64,000 nt of DNA from [Flexibacter] sp. ATCC 35208 (GTDB lineage Bacteria; Bacteroidota; Bacteroidia; Chitinophagales; Chitinophagaceae): positions 49,162 through 113,161 of the forward strand of contig NZ_MTKN01000013.1 of the NCBI RefSeq assembly GCF_001975825.1. Reading direction: 5' to 3'. Position 1 is the stretch's first letter. Each line of letters starts with the position of its first letter. Both the position numbers and the translations under genes were made by a program. Of the stretch, positions 26,679-33,556 are shown piece by piece. The notes beneath the pieces are model-generated. The model was not told where the DNA came from and did no database searches. It saw nothing but the letters and a program-made list of their open reading frames with translations.

Positions 26679-27523
26679 ATGAAACCAACATTCTGTAAGC
26701 TAGCAACTGTTAGCCTATGTTCATTACTGTTATTTTCCTGTGCCAAGAAAGAAAGTGCCCTAACGGAATCTATCAAATCTCAGGAAGGCCTTCCTACAAA
26801 TGGAATAAGCATTAACAAAGGTCAACACGACTACTTAAACTCAATATTCGCTGATGAGAAACTTACAAGTAGTTTTATTGCCCAACTTAAGGACAGTGTT
26901 CAAAATCTATCTAGTGCAAAAACTGCAAGTAACTATGATGCAGCTTATCCAGATCAGTTTAATCCCGCTTATACGGATGACGCCTATGCGACTTATGAAG
27001 GTGATCCAATGGGAAGTCTTGGAGGACCCACTACCCGTACAAGGTATGATATCAAAATTGTACTAAATTATCGCGCCCGACCTGTCCAGCTGTATGTAGT
27101 ACTACCTTTTTACTACAATGAGCAACAAACATCCCATCCCAATGCGCGACTCAGGCAGGCCCAGTTACTCAACAAATTTTGGGAAGTAACATTGGTATCG
27201 TCGAAACTCCAACCCAACCTTATTTAAATATTAGGGAAGATGTTTATGCCTGGTTCGGTAATGCTGCCGGTGATTTAATTGAAAAAAGAACATTAATATT
27301 CACTTCGGATGGTACGACTATTGTAAAAGGAGGTATAAATGCTGCCGGTGTAGAAGTTGGTGCAGAAATATCTAATGGGGTTAAGGTTGAAAGCACTACT
27401 AACTCTATAAGTGATTTTCAGTGGGATGTAACTTACAGAGTAAGCTTTTTATATCTCAATCAACAATATAACCCGAATGTAACCTATAATTTACATTCAA
27501 CAATTTACGGTAAAATTCCTTAA
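26679..27523 (+). pseudogene. Lipoprotein A, cassette 1 (broken by a one-base frameshift)
   Basis: Homologue of the intact lipoprotein at 43939. The signal peptide and lipidation Cys21 (LLLFSC) are almost base-identical to that gene, and the bodies are clearly related but diverged (ISINKGQHDYL against ISITKNQYDHL). The frame from 26679 stops at 27227. From about 27179 the homologous reading continues in the -1 frame (GIVETPTQPYLNI, then AAGDLIEKRTLIF) to 27523. Adding one base in the tttt/ggg run at 27177-27183 would restore the whole protein at about 280 residues. It is either a recent loss or a sequencing error. The function of the family is not recognised. Confidence 0.75.
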
Positions 27524-27540
27524 TAAAACTTGTAATACAT

Positions 27541-28020
27541 ATGAAATATTTCGCTTGGATAATCATAATTTACTTGCCTTTTATAGCCTCTTGTCAAGAT
27601 AAATCTAAGATAAATATTAAGGCTCAATATATTTCACTATTTCTGAAAGATTCAACTGGTAACGGCTATTGGAAGGACATTCAAAAAACACCTGCTGGTG
27701 ATTTTTTATGCCAAGAACAAGGTAATGGAAATTTGATTATCCACTTTAATAGGTTTGATCCACAATCTGAATTTATAAATGCGACCAAAAACTACACTGA
27801 CGTGATACCAAAGATCCAAAATGATATATGCGGATTCAGGTTTAAGGGAATTTATTACCTTGAATCACAACCTGTAGATATTGCCTATGCAATGTATTAT
27901 GATACAAAACGTCCTAATAGCTTAGTAATTGTTAAATACGCTGGGCAAACTATTATCGGCGCCAATTTCCATTCAGACAAACAGGCCAATCCTTTAAAAG
28001 AGGCGAATATTCGATTTTAA
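27541..28020 (+). CDS. Lipoprotein B, cassette 1, unknown function
   Basis: A protein of 159 residues with a short signal peptide and lipidation Cys18 (FIASCQDK). It is homologous to lipoprotein B of cassette 2 at 44799. The shared landmarks are QYISLFLKD against DYISLYFAKD, FRFKGIYY against LQIKGIYI, and a nearly identical C-terminus IIGANFHSDKQANPLKEANI. The gene follows lipoprotein A by 17 bases and is followed at once by a strong terminator, so A and B form a two-gene unit. I do not recognise a family. Position and size would fit a surface or periplasmic partner of lipoprotein A. Confidence 0.8.
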   Translation: MKYFAWIIIIYLPFIASCQDKSKINIKAQYISLFLKDSTGNGYWKDIQKTPAGDFLCQEQGNGNLIIHFNRFDPQSEFINATKNYTDVIPKIQNDICGFRFKGIYYLESQPVDIAYAMYYDTKRPNSLVIVKYAGQTIIGANFHSDKQANPLKEANIRF

Positions 28021-28040
28021 TTTCGTTATCTGGAGTAATA

Positions 28041-28076
28041 AAAAGCAGGCTCTAATTATGAAGAGCCTGCTTTTTT
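28041..28076. terminator. Terminator after lipoprotein cassette 1
   Basis: The stem AAAAGCAGGCTCT pairs with AGAGCCTGCTTTT around an 8-base loop, followed by TTCTTT. The flanking A and T runs allow action in both directions. Confidence 0.88.
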
Positions 28077-28096
28077 CTTTTATAGAAATATTAAAA

Positions 28097-28282
28097 CTAT
28101 GATCTCCTCCAACCTGCAGAACGCCCAATTTCTACAATCAGTGTACCCAAGGCTATAATTCCGGCACCAATTGACACCCACACCATCAACTTATTACTAA
28201 AAATTCCTGCAGATTTTGATCCATTTTCTAATTTTCTATCATGCTTTCTTTCTGCCGATACCGAACTCAATGCAGCTTCCAT
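28097..28282 (-). CDS. Small membrane protein, probably chimeric
   Basis: A 61-codon frame with one clear membrane helix (about residues 32-53, MVWVSIGAGIIALGTLIV) and a GRSAGWRRS tail. Its first 15 or so codons lie antisense to the transposase remnant. The annotated start is therefore probably not original, and the gene has lost its 5' end or fused to the insertion element. It faces the bidirectional terminator at 28041. No family is recognised. It may not be expressed. Confidence 0.35.
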   Translation of the reverse strand: MEAALSSVSAERKHDRKLENGSKSAGIFSNKLMVWVSIGAGIIALGTLIVEIGRSAGWRRS

Positions 28283-28541
28283 TCTACGCTACTACCGACT
28301 ACGCTTTCAGATAGAGTTCCTGATAAGGGATGCTAAACAACATGCGGGACTGGACCAATTTCAGGCAAGAAGTGGAAATAAACTATCATTCCATTTCAAT
28401 ATGGCATTTACAACCGTAAGTATCGTAAAGGCTACTTTCTGGCTAAGGCTCCCAATAAATAAACGAGGCGCCTTCTCAATGAGAAATATCAAGTTGGCCT
28501 ATTACAATAAGTTTTTAGCGGATCGAATTTTTACAACTTAG
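28239..28541 (+). pseudogene. C-terminal remnant of an IS4-type DDE transposase
   Basis: The plus-strand frame reads LSADTELNAASILRYYRLRF, then QIEFLIRDAKQHAGLD and ARSGNKLSFHFNMAF, and ends at a TAG at 28541. The QIEFLxRDAKQHxGL block with its Glu is the C-terminal catalytic part of a large Bacteroidota IS4-like transposase family. About 100 codons remain. No 5' part, inverted repeat or target duplication is visible. It shows that a mobile element once sat inside this island. Confidence 0.75.
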
Positions 28542-28738
28542 GTCTGGCACTAAGTTGTAAAAAAATAAAACAGCTATATCACAAATGCCTGGATACAGAC
28601 CCTTTAGCTACCTGATTTATTGCCGAAGTATTGTTACCTTCGGAAACTTTAAAATACTAGAGTTCTCCCCTGCTGCTTCCACCTTAAAAACAAAAATTCA
28701 TTTACCCGCGCCCAGCTTAAATAATTCCTTCCTGGACG

Positions 28739-28931
28739 CCGCCAGCCAATCCATTCTCCCAATCAAATAAGGCCGCACCTTGACAGGTACAGCCTTATTT
28801 GAGAAGGATTCACTCGTAACTTAATTAACAGCATCAATCGCCTCACGTAGTGCCTTCGCTGCAGCAGCAGGATCCTGAGCAGCATAAATCGCCGCACCGG
28901 CCACCGCAACCTGTGCACCTGCTTTAATCAC
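28739..28931 (-). repeat. Direct repeat, right copy: 3' end of hxlA plus terminator
   Basis: This is the original of the 186-base repeat at 26355-26545. It contains the last 37 codons of the intact hxlA and its terminator. The two copies are in the same orientation and about 2.4 kb apart, bracketing the lipoprotein cassette and the transposase remnant. Confidence 0.85.
28765..28800 (-). terminator. Terminator of hxlBA
   Basis: The stem AAATAAGGC pairs with GCCTTATTT, with an inner stem ACCT/AGGT and loop GTCA. It lies 20 bases after the hxlA stop on the minus strand. Confidence 0.85.
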
Positions 28932-29456
28932 CGCCTGTACATTCTGGAGGTTTACACCACCTGCGATAGATACCGGTGTGTTAGCTTTTGATGCCTCATC
29001 TATCAAAACCTGAATTGAATATCCTGGTGTCCATTGTTCATCCAGACCTGCGTGCAGTTCTACGAAAGTAGCACCCAGTTCAGCTGCTTCTCTAGCTCTT
29101 GTCACACGGTCAGGAGCGCCGATAGTATCTACTACCACACCTTTACCATGTGCCTTTGCAGCTTTCACCGCACCTGCGATAGTCGCATTACCTGCTACGC
29201 CTAATACAGTTACCAGGTCAGCACCTGCTTTGAAAGCGATATCTGCTTCCAGTTCACCAGCATCAGCAGTCTTCAGGTCAGCAAATACGATTTTATCAGG
29301 ATGCGCTTTTTTCATTGCAGTGATTACACTGACACCCATATTTTTGATCAGGGGAGTACCCAGTTCAATGATATCTACATAAGGGGCTACTTTACCCGCC
29401 AGTGCCAATGCTTCTTCAGTAGTGAGCAGATCTATTGCTACTTGTAATTTTGCCAT
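28821..29456 (-). CDS. hxlA: 3-hexulose-6-phosphate synthase
   Basis: An aldolase-like enzyme of 211 residues that joins formaldehyde to ribulose 5-phosphate, giving hexulose 6-phosphate, the first step of the ribulose monophosphate pathway. It has the orotidine-decarboxylase barrel fold. Visible blocks are the start MAKLQVAIDLLTTEEAL, IVFADLKTADAGELEAD with the metal- and phosphate-binding Asp/Lys residues, VELHAGLDEQ and SIAGGVNL. Length and motifs match the family exactly. The isomerase gene hxlB lies upstream, so the pair forms a complete formaldehyde fixation or detoxification module. Its 3' end has been copied to 26.4 kb. Confidence 0.95.
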   Translation of the reverse strand: MAKLQVAIDLLTTEEALALAGKVAPYVDIIELGTPLIKNMGVSVITAMKKAHPDKIVFADLKTADAGELEADIAFKAGADLVTVLGVAGNATIAGAVKAAKAHGKGVVVDTIGAPDRVTRAREAAELGATFVELHAGLDEQWTPGYSIQVLIDEASKANTPVSIAGGVNLQNVQAVIKAGAQVAVAGAAIYAAQDPAAAAKALREAIDAVN

Positions 29457-29500
29457 ATTGATAGTTTAAATTTTTGTTTTATTTCAATGAGGAGGTTGTT

Positions 29501-29682
29501 CTGTCCGAAGGAGGTTATTCCATGTTAGCATGTTGTTTCCACATTATTTTCACGGAGATGTAACCCTGTCCAACAGACATTACTCCATGTTAGCATGTTG
29601 TTTTCACATTATTTTCACGGAGATGTAACCCTGTCCAACAGACATTATTCCATGTTAGCATGTTGTTTCCACATTATTTCAG
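29501..29682. repeat. Three 65-bp tandem copies of the hxlB 3' end
   Basis: The core catgttagcatgttgtttcc starts at 29521, 29586 and 29651, a strict 65-base period. The third copy is the real end of hxlB (encoding MWKQHANME and stop). The other two lie downstream and carry the same codons without a gene. The copies differ by only a few bases, and the repeat fills the gap between hxlB and hxlA. Confidence 0.9.
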
Positions 29683-30229
29683 CTGGGATATTACTGAACT
29701 TCCATAGTGTCTGGAAGACAGCATCCCCTACAAACAACACATTTTGTTCAAATAAGCTACCTGCATATTGTTCAGAGATCGCGCCGTGAAAATCCTGTTT
29801 CTGTGCCGCAGGGATGATCACCACCAGTTGTGCAACATTTGCCAGCGGCGATTTATTTGTAGTAGACAACACAGCTACGCTGGCACTTACGCTATGTGCT
29901 TTCTCCGCTGCTTTTACAATAGCGCTGGTAGTACCAGAGCCGGAAGCTGCCAGTAACAGGTCACCTTCCTGGATAGCTGGTGTAGTGGTCTCTCCTACTA
30001 CATGTACATTCAATCCAAGATGCATGAAGCGCATCGCGATGGCGCGCATCATCAGTCCGGTTCTGCCTGCGCCTATTACAAAGACCCTTTTTGCCTGTTG
30101 GAGCATGAGTGCGAGAATGGCCAATTCATCAATTGATATTTGAGTGGCCAGTTTTGTATTTTCTTCCAGGATCATGGGCAGGTCGGCGCGTAATCGCTCT
30201 ACCAGTGCGCTTTTATCAGATGTGAACAT
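29645..30229 (-). CDS. hxlB: 6-phospho-3-hexuloisomerase
   Basis: A SIS-domain isomerase that converts hexulose 6-phosphate to fructose 6-phosphate, the second step of the ribulose monophosphate pathway. With the ATG at 30229 (MFTSDKSALVERL) it has 194 residues. A TTG at 30271 would add 14 residues that look non-coding. The SIS core shows VFVIGAGRTGLMMRAIAMRF, the family's sugar-phosphate loop, and LLLAASGSGTTSAIV with the Ser-rich phosphate site. It is first in a leftward pair with hxlA and diverges from an AraC regulator. The last ten codons are part of a tandem repeat. Confidence 0.93.
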   Translation of the reverse strand: MFTSDKSALVERLRADLPMILEENTKLATQISIDELAILALMLQQAKRVFVIGAGRTGLMMRAIAMRFMHLGLNVHVVGETTTPAIQEGDLLLAASGSGTTSAIVKAAEKAHSVSASVAVLSTTNKSPLANVAQLVVIIPAAQKQDFHGAISEQYAGSLFEQNVLFVGDAVFQTLWKFSNIPAEIMWKQHANME

Positions 30230-30374
30230 GTGTACAAAATTAGGCGTTATAGTACCGTCTGCTTTATACAATCACCGCAAACACTTGGATAATAAGGAAA
30301 TGCGGGCGATCATTTTTCCCTAAAATCCCACCTAATGGGAAAATTATCCAATGCGAGGTTCGTACCTTTACAAA

Positions 30375-31241
30375 ATGAGAGTCGAAGAGAATAATGTGCA
30401 ACTGGACCGGGCGTTGTTATATATCCGTAATCTGGATAGTTGTCCGCCGAGTTATTTATATGATCCTGCGAGGAAAGATTTCTTTGAAGTGTTGTGGTTA
30501 CAGGATGAATATCCTTTGCACCAGACTACGCCAGAGCTGGCGGCAGTACGTGGGCAATGGGTATACCTGATGCCGCCGTATAGGGTACATCAGTTGAATA
30601 AAGCGGGGAAGAAAGGGATCTTGTTCTCTTTTAAAAGAGAGCTATTAGAAGAAGAAGATAAAGAGTTTGCGCTGGATGTATTCAGGATCTTTAATATCAG
30701 TGGAGAGTTTACGATCATGCAGTTGACACCTGACAAGGTGGAACGGTTGAATAAGGTATATGAACTACTGGAAGCCGAATACAAAGACAACTCCGGCAAT
30801 CTGGCGATGATCAAGTCATTATTGAAAGTGTTCCTCTTACATCTTATAAAGATGAAGAATGAGGAGTTCACCTCGCTGAATATAAATCAAAAGCGTGCAT
30901 ATGAGTTCTTATTATTGTTAGAAGATCATTACATAGAAGAACGGAATATGCAGTTCTATGCAGACAAACTTGGGTTGAGTGCAAAGCGGTTGAACCAGGT
31001 GCTGAAAGAGGTGCTGAATGCAACGAGTATTCAACTGCTGCATGACAGGCTCATTTTAGAAGCGAAGCGACAGATTATACATAGTGAGAATAGTATAAAG
31101 GAGATCGCGTGGGTATTAGGGTTTAAAGACAGGCCGTATTTTAGCCGGTTCTTTAAGGTACATACCGGGCAGACGCCGGAGGCGTTTCAGAAGCATGTGA
31201 AACGTCATGTAGAAACGTTGCAGAATACATTGGTTAGTTAA
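30375..31241 (+). CDS. AraC-family regulator, divergent from hxlBA
   Basis: A transcription factor of 288 residues from the ATG at 30375. A frame extension to 30351 adds eight residues without support. The N-terminal half (about 20-160) is a cupin-like sensor region. The C-terminal AraC domain (about 185-285) has two helix-turn-helix motifs: YADKLGLSAKRLNQVLKEV, then SIKEIAWVLGFKDRPYFSRF with the usual FKVHTGQTPEAFQ end. It is transcribed away from hxlB with about 145 bases between the starts. It is therefore the likely activator of the formaldehyde module. A short-chain aldehyde or related signal would be a natural inducer but is not shown. Confidence 0.9.
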   Translation: MRVEENNVQLDRALLYIRNLDSCPPSYLYDPARKDFFEVLWLQDEYPLHQTTPELAAVRGQWVYLMPPYRVHQLNKAGKKGILFSFKRELLEEEDKEFALDVFRIFNISGEFTIMQLTPDKVERLNKVYELLEAEYKDNSGNLAMIKSLLKVFLLHLIKMKNEEFTSLNINQKRAYEFLLLLEDHYIEERNMQFYADKLGLSAKRLNQVLKEVLNATSIQLLHDRLILEAKRQIIHSENSIKEIAWVLGFKDRPYFSRFFKVHTGQTPEAFQKHVKRHVETLQNTLVS

Positions 31242-31275
31242 TTATTTTAACCCTGTAGTAAGTAATAATAAATAG

Positions 31276-31304
31276 AAAAGGACTCCTTATTCAGAAGTCC
31301 TTTT
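31276..31304 (+). terminator. Terminator after the AraC gene
   Basis: The stem AAAAGGACT pairs with AGTCCTTTT around an 11-base loop, followed by TCTAC. The same hairpin with the same loop wording (ttattcaga) ends the tRNA-His gene at 45.7 kb. Confidence 0.8.
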
Positions 31305-31310
31305 CTACAA

Positions 31311-31350
31311 GGTGGGTCGTTGGCGGGACGATAATCGAACACTCCGACCC
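31311..31350 (-). other. Possible tRNA-His 3' remnant
   Basis: After the terminator comes ggtgggt and then a degenerate stretch with tcgaac and cgaccc. The order terminator, ggtgggt, tcgaac, cgaccc is that of both tRNA-His loci near 43.6 and 45.7 kb. Only about half of the bases agree past ggtgggt. I read it as a decayed copy of a tRNA 3' end, with low certainty. Confidence 0.35.
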
Positions 31351-31496
31351 TTTATTTACTTGGATTGAACAAGTCAAACACGCAATACACCTTGATTTTC
31401 AACTCTTTAAAAAAACAACAACAATTTATACTAAAAAGCTATCTTCATTAGCAGAACATCATCTAAGTTGACCACTCAATTCGTATACCTAAGCAT

Positions 31497-31692
31497 TCTT
31501 AATCTTCCCCAAACTCATCTATCGTGCAGATCTGGCCAAAGATATGCTGAGCGGTACCCATCAGTTATTGGGATATTAAGGTAAAAATACGATCCGGACC
31601 GATCCGGCGAATCCTACTTATACGATACAGGAAGTACACAATATGGCAAAGGTGTTGAGATGGACCTGCAAACCAAGGCGCTGAAAGGATTA
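31497..31692 (+). other. Probable decayed coding remnant
   Basis: Fragments such as PKLIYRADLAKDMLSGTHQ and YDTGSTQYGKGVEMDLQTK read well in two different plus-strand frames but are interrupted by stops and a frame change. Composition is closer to coding sequence than to the surrounding AT-rich gap. I cannot name the original gene. The rest of 31351-31728 shows nothing. Confidence 0.3.
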
Positions 31693-31728
31693 ATTATTCA
31701 TCAAACAACGCTATTCTCAATATCTACT

Positions 31729-32442
31729 TTAGATCCCGTAAAAAGAAAATAAACTCACACCATAGTTATCCGCAATTTTCACCGATTTAGCACCACCCAT
31801 CACCTTATATATTGCAGAAAAATCAATCGTCTCTTTACCCCTGAAAAGGTCCGCAAGATCAGCCTGTAAAGTGATCTTCCCATTATCCGATTTTCCGGCC
31901 GGTATCTTTACCTCCTGCACACGGATAGAATTTGCTGCAGCTTTAATTCCACCTATATCAAATGATATTTTCCCTGTAGGCGACTGCGGTGAAGTACCTT
32001 CCAGTTTCAGGAAAATATAACCACTATTCCAGGTCCAGAACATTTTATTAGCAGGATCAAGCGCCCCGGTTTGTGCACCCGATACATTGCGGGCACTATC
32101 TACTCCAAGAATAAATTTAATGCTGGCGATTTTTTCTTTGGGAAAATCTGCAATTGTGATGCTGGTACTGCTGTTATCTTCAGCATTGACCAGGTAATAG
32201 GCTGCCGGCAATGTGATCTCATGACCATTAGCTGTGACCATACTAAAATTGCTTACATAATATTTCAATTTTGACACAGTAAAGGTGTCGCCATGTTCGT
32301 TGCGATATTTTTTATTGTTCAATACCAGTGGCACACCATTAATCATATGCTTAAAGGAAATAGTCATTGTCCTTTTTGCATGCGTTGAATATCCACTAAA
32401 CTGCACAGCCAATAAAACAATTAAAATGAATAAACGTTTCAT
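31729..32442 (-). CDS. MbnP-like copper-associated periplasmic protein
   Basis: A protein of 237 residues with a signal peptide ending STHAK. It shows the MbnP pattern: KLKYYVSNF near residue 60, IKFILGVDSARNVSG near 108-122 and FWTWNSGYIFLKLEG near 134-148. In characterised MbnP/MbnH pairs a Trp of MbnP is oxidised to kynurenine by the dihaem partner, creating a copper-binding form. This copy is last in an eight-gene leftward operon, directly after the PepSY protein. It has no lipobox, unlike the other two MbnP-like proteins upstream. Confidence 0.85.
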   Translation of the reverse strand: MKRLFILIVLLAVQFSGYSTHAKRTMTISFKHMINGVPLVLNNKKYRNEHGDTFTVSKLKYYVSNFSMVTANGHEITLPAAYYLVNAEDNSSTSITIADFPKEKIASIKFILGVDSARNVSGAQTGALDPANKMFWTWNSGYIFLKLEGTSPQSPTGKISFDIGGIKAAANSIRVQEVKIPAGKSDNGKITLQADLADLFRGKETIDFSAIYKVMGGAKSVKIADNYGVSLFSFYGI

Positions 32443-32443
32443 A

Positions 32444-33553
32444 CTATCTTTTTTTAGATTTAAATTTCCGGCCTAACCATATGAGTGTGCCAGTAACTGG
32501 CAGACTGGCGGCAAAGAGAGACGCAAGAAAAGCGATCACCTTTCCGGGAAGCCCACCTATAGCACCCACATGCATGTCAAAATTCATCCGTTTGATCTTA
32601 TCTGCCGGAGTTGCATAGGCATATAAACCATTGCCAAAACCACTTCCCTTCCCGTTTACTTCTTTACCTGAATACTGATCAAAGTACCTGGTATCGCGCC
32701 TGTAACGGGTGGTATGATCAGGGTTAAAATACAACGTGATTACATCCTCCCGTTTCACAGGAAAGTAGATCACTACACTGTTGGATTCATTTAAAGGCAC
32801 CTGTGCCATCTGACGCATCCAGATACTATCGACCATATTTTCAACCGGCATTGGCTTCCCGGATTTCCCTTTATGCGTCATGACCATTTTACGACCACCA
32901 GAACTTATGAAATATACTGATCTGGCAAACCATTGATAACCGAATACAAGACCGGTCAGACAAATGATCAATAAAAACAGGACGCTGTAAAAACCCAGCA
33001 CATTGTGCAGGTCATAATTGACCCTTCTCCACCTGGCTGTCCATCGGATGGTTAAACCCGCAAGCAGCTGGTTCCTTTTTTTAGGCCACCATAATATAGT
33101 GCCAGTGATAAGCAGGAACAGGAACATTAAAACGGCAGCAGGGACAATCACTTTACCAATATTTTCAGGCAACCATAGGTAATAGTGTCCTTTCAGGATA
33201 AAGCGAAAAAAGTCCTTTTTCATATCCATAATACCCAATACCTTACCGGTATGGGGATCGAGGTATACCACTTCTGATTCCGAGCGCTTTTTCGCACCCT
33301 GCATATTGACTGCTACCGGATGTTGAACACCCTCCCAGGTAATGTAGGCCGTCTTTTGCCCATGGGCTGCACGCGCCTTTTCAGCCAGTACGGAAGGGGG
33401 TAATAAGGAGCCGGCAGAAGTAATATTTTGGAGATAAGGATTGGTAGCATACCTTATCTCATCTTCAAATACAAGTATGCAACCTGTAACACTGACAATG
33501 AAAACAACTATTCCCGAAACCAGGCCCAGCCATAAATGCAGCTTTCTGATCAT
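32444..33553 (-). CDS. PepSY-associated membrane protein (putative metal reductase)
   Basis: A protein of 369 residues with four membrane helices (about 7-30, 140-162, 190-212 and 340-360) and large periplasmic PepSY-type parts between them. Typical features are an N-terminal LHLWLGLVSGIVVFIVSVTG, the FFRFILKGHYYLW segment and NYDLHNVLGFYSVLF, whose His residues may bind haem. Proteins of this type accompany TonB-dependent siderophore or metal receptors and are thought to reduce or release the imported metal. It lies 3 bases after the TonB receptor gene, which supports that role. Reductase activity is an inference. Confidence 0.85.
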   Translation of the reverse strand: MIRKLHLWLGLVSGIVVFIVSVTGCILVFEDEIRYATNPYLQNITSAGSLLPPSVLAEKARAAHGQKTAYITWEGVQHPVAVNMQGAKKRSESEVVYLDPHTGKVLGIMDMKKDFFRFILKGHYYLWLPENIGKVIVPAAVLMFLFLLITGTILWWPKKRNQLLAGLTIRWTARWRRVNYDLHNVLGFYSVLFLLIICLTGLVFGYQWFARSVYFISSGGRKMVMTHKGKSGKPMPVENMVDSIWMRQMAQVPLNESNSVVIYFPVKREDVITLYFNPDHTTRYRRDTRYFDQYSGKEVNGKGSGFGNGLYAYATPADKIKRMNFDMHVGAIGGLPGKVIAFLASLFAASLPVTGTLIWLGRKFKSKKR

Positions 33554-33556
33554 GGT

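Noticed and set aside
27170..27190. Programmed ribosomal frameshift in lipoprotein A1
   Set aside because: The codons here are AAA TTT TGG, which is not a proper X XXY YYZ slippery site in frame. The paralogue A2 has no shift. A mutation is simpler.
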